Shown: positions 21,695-35,363, counted from the first letter of the stretch. The stretch: 64,000 nt of DNA from Punica granatum (GCF_007655135.1 NC_045128.1:6262001-6326000), one strand, 5' to 3'. Notes: generated by a model from the letters alone, not told the origin. Numbers and translations are program-made.

Positions 21695-22797
21695 CATTAA
21701 TTCTCATTTTGTTTTTGTCAGTTGTGGCTAGATTTTGGTGATTGGAGAACGATAGTTTAAAATTTTCCTATTTTCTAGAGAATTAGAGAACTTATTTTTC
21801 TGTTCAAATCCTAATTTGGAGTTTTGTAAATGACTTAATTAAAAGGACTTCGTGACAATAGAGAGACAGCGCACAATTGCGAAGCATTTATTTTGCAATC
21901 ACAAAGTCGATGGAATACAGAGATGGTAATGAAGAATACAAACTCAAACCAAGATCACAAAGGATATTTTACACTCCCTTCCATCCGCCAGGGTCGTGCA
22001 CTACTATAGACTGATTTGAAGTCGCCTGTATCAACAATGGAGGATGCAACCACATTGAGATGCTCTAGCTAAATAGCCGTAGGATGATGGCAATGAGCTC
22101 ACGATCGTGCTGTTGAGGACGATTTCTACCATCATAGACTGTTGAACCAGAATCGTTGAGGATAAACTCCTACTGCTACAAGCTCGAAATCAAAATTAGA
22201 CTACTCTTACTAATAAATTAGTCTACTGCTAATTGAAAGCTATGTTGAAATTTTTGTTGAACGAAAGGTCCTTTCTCCGTTGGGATCTTCAGCTATTTAT
22301 AAATTTTCCTTGCTCTCCAGCAATTGTGATCTTTGTCTCTGAAAGTCGAGATCATGTGTTGAGCAGTTACAACATTCCCTCTTTTACATATAGAATTTTG
22401 GATCCTATTTGCTATGTGTTTTTAAATAATCTTCGCATTCTGGGCACTCTTGCTCGCTTCAAAACTTCTGGCGAACGCCTCAGGCTTTCATCGCTTTGTC
22501 TTGCGTCTTAGTGACACTTTCTTGCTCCAAAACGGTATTGCCTTGCTCTGGTTTCGATAATTTTGTATTTTTTGGATGAGAGAAAAAAGTTCGTGTTAAA
22601 ACTATTAAAATGTGAAAATTTTGGAATTTTTTGGTTATTGAACAAAAAATGTTTCAAATAAAAAAATTATTTAACGAGGCATTTACACGTGACATGTCAG
22701 CAGTAGCGCACACAAAAACAAGGATGGTGGGTGTCCTATTTTAAAATGAGGTAATATAATTATTCAATTTCAAAGTTATTGGGGATGTAACTTTAAT
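21695..22797. repeat. 1.1-kb segment missing from unit 1; includes an LTR-like stretch on the minus strand
   Basis: Counterparts are 28931-30033, 36141-37245, 42869-43971 and 50104-51207, with a diverged one in unit 7 (about 59440-60145), so the segment is ancestral and unit 1 lost it. On the minus strand TGTTGTAACTGCTCAACACA and a TATAAATAG box (plus-strand 22293-22301) are spaced as in a plant LTR. No inner domain or second LTR is present, so a solo LTR is only a guess. A 92-codon open frame at 22233-22511 is kept in all five young copies but broken in unit 7, and I do not take it as a gene. Confidence 0.4.
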
Positions 22798-23363
22798 ATA
22801 TTCATCAGTTTTTATTATCTTTCTGGTACTAAAGTGGAAATTTTTATTTCAAAAGTAATAACCTCAGAAGGGCGGCCAATCGAGCCATTGAATTGTTCCA
22901 ACCAATAACGGACACCCCAAGTTTCATAGATTGCATAATCGACCGAGCCAACTACACAAATCTTAGAATCGATGGTGGCATGATCAAACCGATCATTCTA
23001 ACTTCTTCAATCTAATGTTTGAGTAGAACTAACTCGAACTTAATTAGTTAATTTTTGGCCACACATATGGAGGTCAAAGACAAACATGATTTTTGTTCCC
23101 TTCATAATAAAAAGATTTTTGTTCCCTTCATAATAAAAACCGCATTAACAACTTTATAGTAACTAACTACATTTAAACCTACAGCTCATTACTTGGTAAC
23201 TCATTGCCATTACAGAAGAGACTAGACACACCCATGGGGTCCACATGCACCTTTGGGTGGGCCCACATCAAGACCTTCTTGCCCGCTATAGATATGCACG
23301 TATACTCCCTCGTTGAGACACTAGAAAGCATTCAAAGCAGTTCTTTCGTCAATCAATCCATCA

Positions 23364-24491
23364 ATGGCTTCTCTTCCACAGACCTCAGATCCTATTTGGG
23401 CCGTGCGAATTTGGATACCCTATAGTTTTCAAGATATCCGGATCCTATCTATATAGGACCTGTTCCGTAATTTTGGAACTATGCCCTACCACTATTAGTC
23501 ATAGAACCGAACTCTATCCAAAACTTTGTATTATATCACAGGTTCTGAATACCCGTTTAAAATCTATACTATTCTTTTTCCTTTTCTTTTTCTTTTTCTT
23601 TTTTTTCTCGATCACCCACCAGTGCGGCAGTCTCGAGGAACTCTCGCGGGACGGTAACCACTGTTTGGGAGTTTCGAACCGGCACTACATTACATTGCCG
23701 AGGTAGGGAGGTTCTTCTTAGAGAAGCTCTAAAGCATGTCAGTGGCCACTACTTGAGCAACAGAGCTTCACGATTTGGCTGGTTCATGGTAGTGTCAACA
23801 AAGAAGAGTAGCAGTAGCTCACGCCTCGAGCCTACGGAGCAGCAGCCGTTGTCGCCCTGAAAAATGATTGCGATGGCTAAACGATTCTAGAGGAATGGGC
23901 GTCAATGGGGAGCTCAGGGGAGAGATGGATGAAGTAGAGATAAAAGAGAGCTAATTCCAGGGTTTTCCATTTTATTTTTTTCCCTTTTGTTTATGTGGGA
24001 TTATTAATTTATATATATATATGTATATGCATGTTGTATATTTACGTGTATATATAGAAAGGCAGGTTGCAGATCCTGGTTCTGGTTCCAGTTGTGGGTA
24101 CTCTCTCTGCTGGAATCGGAATCGGATTTCACCGATTCCTAATTTTTATACTCGGATCCTATCATTTTTTCTTTTTTCTTTTTTTTTTCAATTACAAAGG
24201 AAGTCCATGTAGTATATTGAAATAGAAATATTAAATATCTAATAAAGGAGCACGAGTAGTCCCACTAAGTATTGAAACTGAGACTTCTTGATCACCAGGA
24301 GAGAGGTGCGTCACCGCACTATGTCCTCTCTTGATGGACCCTATCCAATTTTCAATCAGAACTAGACCCTACCATAACGGGTAGGTTTTAATCGTTTCCA
24401 GGTATATTCGGCATCCGTACACACCTCTAGTTCTTATGGCAATGCTCCTCTTGGGTTTTGCCCTGCTTTTTCACTCTGCATCACTCTGCAA
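23364..24491 (+). pseudogene. X8 relic c with hAT-like element (23396-24429) and SINE (24164-24335), unit 2
   Basis: Here exon 1 keeps MASLPQTSD before the insertion, without the TAG of unit 1. Target duplications are GATCCTAT and GTTCTTAT. A 10-bp duplication just before the donor shifts the exon 1 frame. Confidence 0.6.
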
Positions 24492-24888
24492 GTAAGCTCA
24501 GACGTACTTTCACTTCCCTGCATTTTCCATGGCATCAACATCAAAAGAAAGTCAAGTTTTCCTTTTCGAGAAAATTTTAAATGATCTTACTCCACAAAAA
24601 CCTTTTGAGAAAACGGTAATAATGTTACTGTGGTTAATGGTGATTACGACAGTAATTTGGGTAATTAATACACATTCATCTATTTATTCTCCTGTTCTCA
24701 TTCCCTTTTCGTTTTGTTGGCGTAATGTTTTGAACTTTGCTTGGTAATTACGTAAATGATCATATTTCCATTCAATCCTACCAACCCGCAGTCCTTGGGG
24801 ATTTCACTTTTTCCATTTAGCCCGGAGGTATCAATAGGGCCAGAATTAGGACCAAGAATAGGGGTGTCATTTATTTAGTTATTTTAAA

Positions 24889-25428
24889 AAGGATTAATAA
24901 CAAAAAAAATACAAAATTTTCACATTTTAACAATTCAAGCACGAATTTTTTTTTCTTAACCTAAATATGTTCATACTTTCGATTTGATATCAATTTTAGC
25001 AGGGTCCATTTTTCCGTAAATTTGGACGGAATTGAGGTCATAGAGAGCGCCGACGACCCCAATCGGGGGGTAGGGTGCTAGTGACCCCAATCATGTAAGG
25101 GGGTGTTAGCGGTCAGAATCAAGGCCATTCCCCGGAATCGGGAGAACTCTCAAATTAGGAATTCTCCCAATTCCTTTGGTGGAGTCTCGACCCCGGCTAT
25201 CACTCCCCCAATTGGGGTCACCAACACCCTCCCCCTTATTGCATTCGCAGGCGCCCTCCCCTCAATTGGGGTCGTCGGCGCCCTCTATGGTCCCGATTCT
25301 GTCCAAATTAACGAAAAATTTAATGTCATGCTAGAATTGTTATCAAATCAAAAGTTTGTGCATTTTTAGTTAAAGACAAAAGTTCGCGCTAGAATTATTA
25401 AAATGCAATTTTTTTTTATTAACCCTTT
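24889..25428. mobile_element. long inverted-repeat element, unit 2
   Basis: Matches 17657-18196 with a few substitutions, and joins the LINE fragment of unit 3 at CCCTTTG. Confidence 0.6.
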
Positions 25429-26072
25429 GTTAACCCGTAGTAGGGCTGCAGAGTCCTTCGCAGCGGTAAAAAAGTTGTAGTGAGTTCATGGTCAAATGGG
25501 TTCCCCTAGTCCAGGCCGGTTCAAGCTTAATACCAATGGCTTGGCGCTAGGTAATCCTGGTAAGGCAGGAGGCGGTGGCATCGTCCGAGACGAGAATGGA
25601 CAGTGGCGGGCAGGCTTCACACGTAGAATCGGTATAGCACCCAGTATTGTGGCCAAGCTATGGGCATTAACGACATGGACTCTAGCTCGCTCTCAGTCTT
25701 GGTATCACCCACCTTGAGGTGGAATTAGATGCCAAGGTCGTATATGATCTTGTTGGGGTGATAGTTGTAGTAATTCATTACTACGTACTCTTGTGATTGA
25801 TTGCAGGACCCTCAGCAGTACATTCCAGGGTATTCGTGCTGCGCAGATCTTCCGCGAAGGGAACTTCAGCGCCGATGCACTAGCTCGGAGGCTTGTCTAT
25901 TTAAGAGAGCATTTTGTTGTTTTCTTTGAGCGCTCACCGGATATGTATTTCTTATCATATGGAGACTTTATCAGTATATGCCATCCTAGATTGGTCACCA
26001 GTAGGGGAGAATCGAATTCATGATGTATGGTGAACCTTAGTTTGATAAATTAATATCACGCGAAATCTAATA
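25423..26072 (+). pseudogene. LINE RNase H fragment, unit 3
   Basis: The catalytic-type NTDG motif has become NTNG. This change is shared by units 3-6 and absent from units 1 and 2. Confidence 0.7.
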
Positions 26073-26168
26073 AAAAATCATAGAGTCGAGGACGGCACAA
26101 ACAAACCGACTCTAATCAATCACTTAAATGTACTGTTCGAGCAAAACTAACTTGAACTTAATTAGTTA

Positions 26169-26973
26169 GGTCGTGTTTGGTAACGGAGTAAAGTATGATT
26201 ATTCTTAACTCCACGGGACGAAAACAAAAGTACTTGGAGAAATTTATTATTAAAAAATTGGTTGTAATTGTAGTTTAGAAAAAATATGTAAGAGAATTAA
26301 TTATTAAAATGAATAAGAGGATAAAAAAGTAATGATTATATTGTTGAATTGAGAAAAAAATGAATAGTTAGAAGAATTTAATATTAAAAAATTAATTATA
26401 ATAATTGTTGAGAAAAAGTACGCGAGAAAATTTATTTTTAAATTGAAAAAAATGTAGAAATTTAATGATTGTATTATTGAATTATTGAAAAAATAAAGTG
26501 GAGTTAAACGAAGTAGAGTGTGATTTAGTAAACAAACAAAGCATAAAATAAATTTACTGCTCGAGCAAAACTAACTCGAACTTAATTAGTTACGTGGCGT
26601 TTGGTAATAGAGTAGAGTATGATTATACTTAATTTCACGGGATGAAGATACAAGTAATTGAAAAAATTTATCTTTAAAAAATTAGTTGTAATTATAGTTA
26701 AGAAAACATACGTGAGAGAATTTATTATTTAATTGTATAAGAACATAAAACAGAAATGACAATGTTGTTGAATTGAGGGAAAAATAATGAATAATTTGGA
26801 GAATTTTTTAATATTAAAAAATTAATTGTAATAATAATTAAAAAAAAGTATGTGAGAGAATCTATTATTAAATTGAAAAAAACAATAAAAATATAATGAT
26901 TGTGTTATTGATTTGATGGAAAAGTAAAGTGAAGTTAAATGGAATAGAGTGTGATTTTGTAAAGAAACAAAGT
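26169..26973. mobile_element. MITE pair, unit 3 (26169-26542 and 26593-26973)
   Basis: Counterpart of 12784-13582. Confidence 0.5.
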
Positions 26974-27245
26974 TTATAGCATGGATAAGGCCAAGTGCGG
27001 TGGACAAAGTCAAATTGGATTTTACTTCCCATCATAATAAAACACCACGTTAATAACCTTTCTTTTTATTATTAACTAACTATATTTATTCCTATAGCTC
27101 ATTTGGTAATTCACTGTCACTATTTACAAACGCGCGCGCGCGCGCACACACACATATATATATATATATGTGCATTTCTTCTTGGTTGAGACACTGGAAG
27201 TGCAAATCATTCTAAGCATTTCTTTGATCGATCAATCCATCCATT

Positions 27246-28151
27246 ATGGCTTCCCTTCCACAGACCTCAGCCCCAATGTCTCTTCTCCTCCTCTTAGCTT
27301 TTGCCCTGCTTCTTCACTCCGCAAGTAAGCTTTGTAGCTCTTTTACTTAAAAGAAAGTCGGGTTTTCTTTTCGAGAAAATTTTATACAGTCTTATTTCCC
27401 AAAAATGTGTTGAGAAAAACATCAATTATATGTTGCTGTGATTAATTTGTGATTTTGGCAGTAATTTGGGTAATTAATACCCATTCATCATTAGTTGAAG
27501 TTTTATTCATGCCAAGTGGCGAGCTCCAATAATTTCTCTCCTGTTTTAATTCCCTTCTAATATTGTTGGTGGACACTTTCATGATTACCTATTAATCTGT
27601 CCGATATAATCGCGCATGATTACCTATTGTTGCACGGCACCGATTCAACAGTCACCAAGGCAGCTTCGGAACCAAATGGTAGTTGGTGCATCGCGAAGAC
27701 TGGAGCTGAAGTCCCAAAGCTCCAGGCAGCCCTTGACTATGCCTGTGGTCATGGCGCGGACTGCGCCTCAATCCAACCAGGAGCCCCTTGCTTTGAGCCC
27801 AACACAGTCGCTGCTCATGCATCGTATGCCATGAACTCCCTCTTCCAGCACTCTGAGAAGAAACCTACTGATTGCGACTTTGGCGGCGCGGCCATGCAAA
27901 CTTCCACCGATCCAAGTAAAACTTCTTTTACAAAGGCCCGCTTTTATTTGAAAACCTTTTCCGAATAATTAGCCATTTTTAAAATCTATCAATACTAAAA
28001 AAATACTCACTCTTGTAGAAATGTTTTAAGTGTAGTATATACTCTCTTTCTTTATATCTAGACTCATGAATCTTCTTTTAACTGAAGAGTATTATTTCAC
28101 AAATTCCTCTTGTTTTCAGGTCATGATAGCTGCGTATATCCTGGTAAATAG
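27246..28151 (+). CDS. secreted X8/CBM43 domain protein, array copy 3
   Basis: Exons 27246-27324, 27652-27915 and 28120-28151. The coding sequence appears identical to copy 2 by eye, including introns nearly throughout. Signal peptide, six cysteines and splice sites are intact. Confidence 0.82.
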
Positions 28152-28607
28152 CAATTGAGAGAGACTTAAAGAGAGAAAGAGAAGAAAAGCTTCAGTTTGA
28201 TGTGATGTGGGAAAATAAGGGGAAGAAAAAATCAGAAAAGGAGGATTATCAGAGAGAATTACTGTGTTTAGTGCCGCTTAATAAATTGATCTTCATTTTA
28301 AACGCTTTTTTTTCCTTTATCTAATATATGGGTTTGAGAGATTAAGCTAGCCTTGTCTCATTTATCCATTAATCGTATTGCGAAGGGTTACGCATTGTAG
28401 AAGCAAGAATCCAATTTCGAATATACCGCATTTCGTTCTCGCAGCTCATCTCCTGACCCATCTGATTGATTCACTAACCTTATCTCTCTCTCTCGCGATA
28501 TATATATATATATATATATATATAAATCAGAAAGGGTCTTTTTCCTTCATTTCCATTTAACCTTCTCGTCTGCATAGATAATATATTTGTATATAAATAA
28601 ATATGTA

Positions 28608-28724
28608 AGTCTGTGTATGTTGGTTGAGACTTTTGATATCATTCGAAACATCCATTCATCGATCGATCCACTAATGGCATCATTTCCACAGACATTTGCT
28701 TTCACTCCGTTTCATCAGTACTAA
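28608..28724 (+). pseudogene. X8 relic b, unit 3
   Basis: ATG at 28674; one substitution (ACATTTGC for ACATTAGC) against unit 2. Confidence 0.5.
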
Positions 28725-30599
28725 TAAGTTCCTCCACTTTTCCCTGTCATTTCCATTATTAGCCTTCTCTGGGACAAGATGATCAGTTGTTTTTTTTTTT
28801 TGGGTGAGATTAGAAGGTGTCAATAATCTCTTGATTAAAACAAACAGTCCTCATTCGAGCATCGGCTTGGTTCCTTGCCACAAGGTGCTTTTAGTTGATT
28901 TCGTATCCCGATACTCCCACACCGTGGTTTCATTAATTCTCATTTTGTTTTTGTCAGTTGTGGCTAGATTTTGGTGATTGGAGAACGATAGTTTAAAATT
29001 TTCCTATTTTCTAGAGAATTAGAGAACTTATTTTTCTGTTCAAATCCTAATTTGGAGTTTTGTAAATGACTTAATTAAAAGGACTTCGTGACAATAGAGA
29101 GACAGCGCACAATTGCGAAGCATTTATTTTGCAATCACAAAGTCGATGGAATACAGAGATGGTAATGAAGAATACAAACTCAAACCAAGATCACAAAGGA
29201 TATTTTACACTCCCTTCCATCCCGCCAGGGTCGTGCACTACTATAGACTGATTTGAAGTCGCCTGTATCAACAATGGAGGATGCAACCACATTGAGATGC
29301 TCTAGCTAAATAGCCGTAGGATGATGGCAATGAGCTCACGATCGTGCTGTTGAGGACGATTTCTACCATCATAGACTGTTGAACCAGAATCGTTGAGGAT
29401 AAACTCCTACTGCTACAAGCTCGAAATCAAAATTAGACTACTCTTACTAATAAATTAGTCTACTGCTAATTGAAAGCTATGTTGAAATTTTTGTTGAACG
29501 AAAGGTCCTTTCTCCGTTGGGATCTTCAGCTATTTATAAATTTTCCTTGCTCTCCAGCAATTGTGATCTTTGTCTCTGAAAGTCGAGATCATGTGTTGAG
29601 CAGTTACAACATTCCCTCTTTTACATATAGAATTTTGGATCCTATTTGCTATGTGTTTTTAAATAATCTTCGCATTCTGGGCACTCTTGCTCGCTTCAAA
29701 ACTTCTGGCGAACGCCTCAGGCTTTCATCGCTTTGTCTTGCGTCTTAGTGACACTTTCTTGCTCCAAAACGGTATTGCCTTGCTCTGGTTTCGATAATTT
29801 TGTATTTTTTGGATGAGAGAAAAAAGTTCGTGTTAAAACTATTAAAATGTGAAAATTTTGGAATTTTTGGTTATTGAACAAAAAATGTTTCAAATAAAAA
29901 AATTATTTAACGAGGCATTTACACGTGACATGTCAGCAGTAGCGCACACAAAAACAAGGATGGTGGGTGTCCTATTTTAAAATGAGGTAATATAATTATT
30001 CAATTTCAAAGTTATTGGGGATGTAACTTTAATATATTCATCAGTTTTTATTATCTTTCTGGTACTAAAGTGGAAATTTTTATTTCAAAAGTAATAACCT
30101 CAGAAGGGCGGCCAATCGAGCCATTGAATTGTTCCAACCAATAACGGACACCCCAAGTTTCATAGATTGCATAATCGACCGAGCCAACTACACAAATCTT
30201 AGAATCGATGGTGGCATGATCAAACCGATCATTCTAACTTCTTCAATCTAATGTTTGAGTAGAACTAACTCGAACTTAATTAGTTAATTTTTGGCCACAC
30301 ATATGGAGGTCAAAGACAAACATGATTTTTGTTCCCTTCATAATAAAAAGATTTTTGTTCCCTTCATAATAAAAACCGCATTAACAACTTTATAGTAACT
30401 AACTACATTTAAACCTACAGCTCATTACTTGGTAACTCATTGCCATTACAGAAGAGACTAGACACACCCATGGGGTCCACATGCACCTTTGGGTGGGCCC
30501 ACATCAAGACCTTCTTGCCCGCTATAGATATGCACGTATACTCCCTCGTTGAGACACTAGAAAGCATTCAAAGCAGTTCTTTCGTCAATCAATCCATCA

Positions 30600-31718
30600 A
30601 TGGCTTCTCTTCCACAGACCTCAGATCCTATTTGGGCCGTGCGAATTTGGATACCCTATAGTTTTCAAGATATCCGGATCCTATCTATATAGGACCTGTT
30701 CCGTAATTTTGGAACTATGCCCTACCACTATTAGTCATAGAACCGAACTCTATCCAAAACTTTGTATTATATCACAGGTTCTGAATACCCGTTTAAAATC
30801 TATACTATTCTTTTTCCTTTTCTTTTTCTTTTCTTTTTTTCTCGATCACCCACCAGTGCGGCAGTCTCGAGGAACTCTCGCGGGACGGTAACCACTGTTT
30901 GGGAGTTTCGAACCGGCACTACATTACATTGCCGAGGTAGGGAGGTTCTTCTTAGAGAAGCTCTAAAGCATGTCAGTGGCCACTACTTGAGCAACAGAGC
31001 TTCACGATTTGGCTGGTTCATGGTAGTGTCAACAAAGAAGAGTAGCAGTAGCTCACGCCTCGAGCCTACGGAGCAGCAGCCGTTGTCGCCCTGAAAAATG
31101 ATTGCGATGGCTAAACGATTCTAGAGGAATGGGCGTCAATGGGGAGCTCAGGGGAGAGATGGATGAAGTAGAGATAAAAGAGAGCTAATTCCAGGGTTTT
31201 CCATTTTATTTTTTTCCCTTTTGTTTATGTGGGATTATTAATTTATATATATATATATATGTATATGCATGTTGTATATTTACGTGTATATATAGAAAGG
31301 CAGGTTGCAGATCCTGGTTCTGGTTCCAGTTGTGGGTACTCTCTCTGCTGGAATCGGAATCGGATTTCACCGATTCCTAATTTTTATACTCGGATCCTAT
31401 CATTTTTTTTTTTTCTTTTTTTTTTCAATTACAAAGGAAGTCCATGTAGTATATTGAAATAGAAATATTAAATATCTAATAAAGGAGCACGAGTAGTCCC
31501 ACTAAGTATTGAAACTGAGACTTCTTGATCACCAGGAGAGAGGTGCGTCACCGCACTATGTCCTCTCTTGATGGACCCTATCCAATTTTCAATCAGAACT
31601 AGACCCTACCATAACGGGTAGGTTTTAATCGTTTCCAGGTATATTCGGCATCCGTACACACCTCTAGTTCTTATGGCAATGCTCCTCTTGGGTTTTGCCC
31701 TGCTTTTTCACTCTGCAA
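30600..31718 (+). pseudogene. X8 relic c with hAT-like element (30632-31666) and SINE (31402-31572), unit 3
   Basis: Same structure as unit 2 but with a single CACTCTGCAAG before the donor, and shorter pyrimidine tracts at 30805-30840 and 31402-31426. Confidence 0.6.
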
Positions 31719-32114
31719 GTAAGCTCAGACGTACTTTCACTTCCCTGCATTTTCCATGGCATCAACATCAAAAGAAAGTCAAGTTTTCCTTTTCGAGAAA
31801 ATTTTAAATGATCTTACTCCACAAAAACCTTTTGAGAAAACGGTAATAATGTTACTGTGGTTAATGGTGATTACGACAGTAATTTGGGTAATTAATACAC
31901 ATTCATCTATTATTCTCCTGTTCTCATTCCCTTTTCGTTTTGTTGGCGTAATGTTTTGAACTTTGCTTGGTAATTACGTAAATGATCATATTTCCATTCA
32001 ATCCTACCAACCCGCAGTCCTTGGGGATTTCACTTTTTCCATTTAGCCCGGAGGTATCAATAGGGCCAGAATTAGGACCAAGAATAGGGGTGTCATTTAT
32101 TTAGTTATTTTAAA

Positions 32115-32654
32115 AAGGATTAATAACAAAAAAAATACAAAATTTTCACATTTTAACAATTCAAGCACGAATTTTTTTTTCTTAACCTAAATATGTTCAT
32201 ACTTTCGATTTGATATCAATTTTAGCAGGGTCCATTTTTCCGTAAATTTGGACGGAATTGAGGTCATAGAGAGCGCCGACGACCCCAATCGGGGGGTAGG
32301 GTGCTAGTGACCCCAATCATGTAAGGGGGTGTTAGCGGTCAGAATCAAGGCCATTCCCCGGAATCGGGAGAACTCTCAAATTAGGAATTCTCCCAATTCC
32401 TTTGGTGGAGTCTCGACCCCGGCTATCACTCCCCCAATTGGGGTCACCAACACCCTCCCCCTTATTGCATTCGCAGGCGCCCTCCCCTCAATTGGGGTCG
32501 TCGGCGCCCTCTATGGTCCCGATTCTGTCCAAATTAACGAAAAATTTAATGTCATGCTAGAATTGTTATCAAATCAAAAGTTTGTGCATTTTTAGTTAAA
32601 GACAAAAGTTCGCGCTAGAATTATTAAAATGCAATTTTTTTTTATTAAACCTTT
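32115..32654. mobile_element. long inverted-repeat element, unit 3
   Basis: Matches 24889-25428. At its right edge TTAAACCTTTG replaces TTAACCCTTTG. Confidence 0.6.
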
Positions 32655-33300
32655 GTTAACCCGTAGTAGGGCTGCAGAGTCCTTCGCAGCGGGTAAAAAA
32701 GTTGTAGTGAGTTCATGGTCAAATGGGTTCCCCTAGTCCAGGCCGGTTCAAGCTTAATACCAATGGCTTGGCGCTAGGTAATCCTGGTAAGGCAGGAGGC
32801 GGTGGCATCGTCCGAGACGAGAATGGACAGTGGCGGGCAGGCTTCACACGTAGAATCGGTATAGCACCCAGTATTGTGGCCAAGCTATGGGCATTAACGA
32901 CATGGACTCTAGCTCGCTCTCAGTCTTGGTATCACCCACTTGAGGTGGAATTAGATGCCAGGTCGTATATGATCTTGTTGGGGTGATAGTTGTAGTAATC
33001 ATTACTACGTACTCTTGTGATTGATTGCAGGACCCTCAGCAGTACATTCCAGGGTATTCGTGCTGCGCAGATCTTCCGCGAAGGGAACTTCAGCGCCGAT
33101 GCACTAGCTCGGAGGCTTGTCTATTTAAGAGAGCATTTGTTGTTTCTTTGAGCGCTCACCGGATATGTATTTCTTATCATATGGAGACTTTATCAGTATA
33201 TGCCCCTAGATTGGTCACCAGTAGGGGAGAATCGAATTCATGATGTATGGTGAACCTTAGTTTGATAAATTAATATCACGCGAAATCTAATAAAAAAATC
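32649..33300 (+). pseudogene. LINE RNase H fragment, unit 4
   Basis: Carries extra single-base losses not seen elsewhere (CACCCACTTGAGG, GATGCCAGGTC, GCATTTGTTGTTTCT), probably sequence error. Confidence 0.65.
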
Positions 33301-33389
33301 ATAGAGTCGAGGACGGCACAAACAAACCGACTCTAATCAATCACTTAAATGTACTGTTCGAGCAAAACTAACTTGAACTTAATTAGTTA

Positions 33390-34182
33390 GGTCGTGTTGG
33401 TAACGGAGTAAAGTATGATTATTCTTAACTCCACGGGACGAAAACAAAAGTACTTGGAGAAATTTATATTAAAAAAATTGGTTGTAATTGTAGTTTAGAA
33501 AAAATATGTAAGAGAATTAATTATTAAATGAATAAGAGGATAAAAAAGTAATGATATATTGTTGAATTGAGAAAAAAATGAATAGTTAGAAGAATTTAAT
33601 ATTAAAAAATTAATTATATAATTGTTGAGAAAAAGTACGCGAGAAAATTTATTTTTAAATTGAAAAAAATGTAGAAATTTAATGATTGTATTATTGAATT
33701 ATTGAAAAAATAAAGTGGAGTTAAACGAAGTAGAGTGTGATTTAGTAAACAAACAAAGCATAAAATAAATTTACTGCTCGAGCAAAAACTAACTCGAACT
33801 TAATTAGTTACGTGGCGTTTGGTAATAGAGTAGAGTATGATTATACTTAATTTCACGGGATGAAGATACAAGTAATTGAAAAATTTATCTTTAAAAAATA
33901 GTTGTAATTATAGTTAAGAAAACATACGTGAGAGAATTTATTATTTAATTGTATAAACATAAAACAGAAATGACAATGTTGTTGAATTGAGGGAAAAATA
34001 ATGAATAATTTGGAGAATTTTTAATATTAAAAATTAATTGTAATAATAATAAAAAAAAGTATGTGAGAGAATCTATTATTAAATTGAAAAAAACAATAAA
34101 ATATAATGATTGTGTATTGATTTGATGGAAAAGTAAAGTGAAGTTAAATGGAATAGAGTGTGATTTTGTAAAGAAACAAAGT
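33390..34182. mobile_element. MITE pair, unit 4 (33390-33759 and 33811-34182)
   Basis: Shorter than in other units through scattered single-base losses in A- and T-runs. Confidence 0.5.
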
Positions 34183-34458
34183 TTATAGCATGGATAAGGC
34201 CAAGTGCGGTGGACAAAGTCAAATTGGATTTACTTCCCATCATAATAAAACACCACGTTAATAACCTTTCTTTTTATTATTAACTAACTATATTTATTCC
34301 TATAGCTCATTTGGTAATTCACTGCCACTATTTACAAACGCGCGCGCGCGCGCACACACACACATATATATATATATAATATGTGCATTTCTTCTTGGTT
34401 GAGACACTGGAAGTGCAAATCATTCTAAGCATTTCTTTGATCGATCAATCCATCCATT

Positions 34459-35363
34459 ATGGCTTCCCTTCCACAGACCTCAGCCCAATGTCTCTTCTCC
34501 TCCTCTTAGCTTTGCCCTGCTTCTTCACTCCGCAAGTAAGCTTTGTAGCTCTTTTACTTAAAAGAAAGTCGGGTTTTCTTTTCGAGAAAATTTTATACAG
34601 TCTTATTTCCCAAAAATGTGTTGAGAAAAACATCAATTATATGTTGCTGTGATTAATTTGTGATTTGGCAGTAATTTGGGTAATTAATACCCATTCATCA
34701 TTAGTTGAAGTTTATCATTGCCAAGTGGGAGCTCCAATAATTTCTCTCCTGTTTAATTCCCTTCTAATATTGTTGGTGGACACTTTCATGATTACCTATT
34801 AATCTGTCCGATATAATCGCGCATGATTACCTATTGTTGCACGGAACCGATTCAACAGTCACCAAGGCAGCTTCGGAACCAAATGGTAGTTGGTGCATCG
34901 CGAAGACTGGAGCTGAAGTCCCAAAGCTCCAGGCAGCCCTTGACTATGCCTGTGGTCATGGCGCGGACTGCGCCTCAATCCAACCAGGAGCCCCTTGCTT
35001 TGAGCCCAACACAGTCGCTGCTCATGCATCGTATGCCATGAACTCCCTCTTCCAGCACTCTGAGAAGAAACCTACTGATTGCGACTTTGGCGGCGCGGCC
35101 ATGCAAACTTCCACTTCCACGATCCAAGTAAAACTTCTTTTACAAAGGCCCGCTTTTATTTGAAAACCTTTTCCGAATAATTAGCCATTTTTAAAATCTA
35201 TCAATACTAAAAAAATACTCACTCTTGTAGAAATGTTTTAAGTGTAGTATATACTCTCTTTCTTTATATCTAGACTCATGAATCTTCTTTTAACTGAAGA
35301 GTATTATTTCACAAATTCCTCTTGTTTTCAGGTCATGATAGCTGCGTATATCCTGGTAAATAG
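34459..35363 (+). pseudogene. X8/CBM43 gene copy 4, frameshifted (possibly sequence error)
   Basis: Exons correspond to 34459-34535, 34859-35127 and 35332-35363. Exon 1 has lost one C (CAGCCCAATG) and one T (AGCTTTGCCC), which brings a TAG into frame. Exon 2 has gained five bases (ACTTCCACTTCCACGATCC) near its end, shifting the last exon. The rest of the X8 domain, with Val/Ser/Lys as in copy 2, is unchanged. The lesions sit in the indel-rich zone around the gap, so this may be an intact gene in the plant. Confidence 0.7.

Larger units (their letters stand above)
18191..25422. repeat. tandem array unit 2 (7232 bp)
   Basis: Full-length unit in the same order as unit 1 plus the 1.1-kb segment that unit 1 lost. 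It shares a 10-bp duplication (CACTCTGCAT before CACTCTGCAAG, near 24471-24492) only with unit 6. Otherwise it is almost identical to units 3, 5 and 6. Confidence 0.92.
25423..32648. repeat. tandem array unit 3 (7226 bp)
   Basis: Full-length unit without the 10-bp duplication of units 2 and 6 (31711-31718 reads CTCTGCAA once). Confidence 0.92.

Noticed and set aside
22233..22511. 92-codon frame repeated in units 2-6
   Set aside because: Broken in the old unit 7 and within an LTR-like stretch; kept open only because the copies are young.
34459..35363. Copy 4 as firm evidence of pseudogenisation by selection
   Set aside because: All three lesions lie in the indel-rich zone beside the assembly gap and may be sequence errors.
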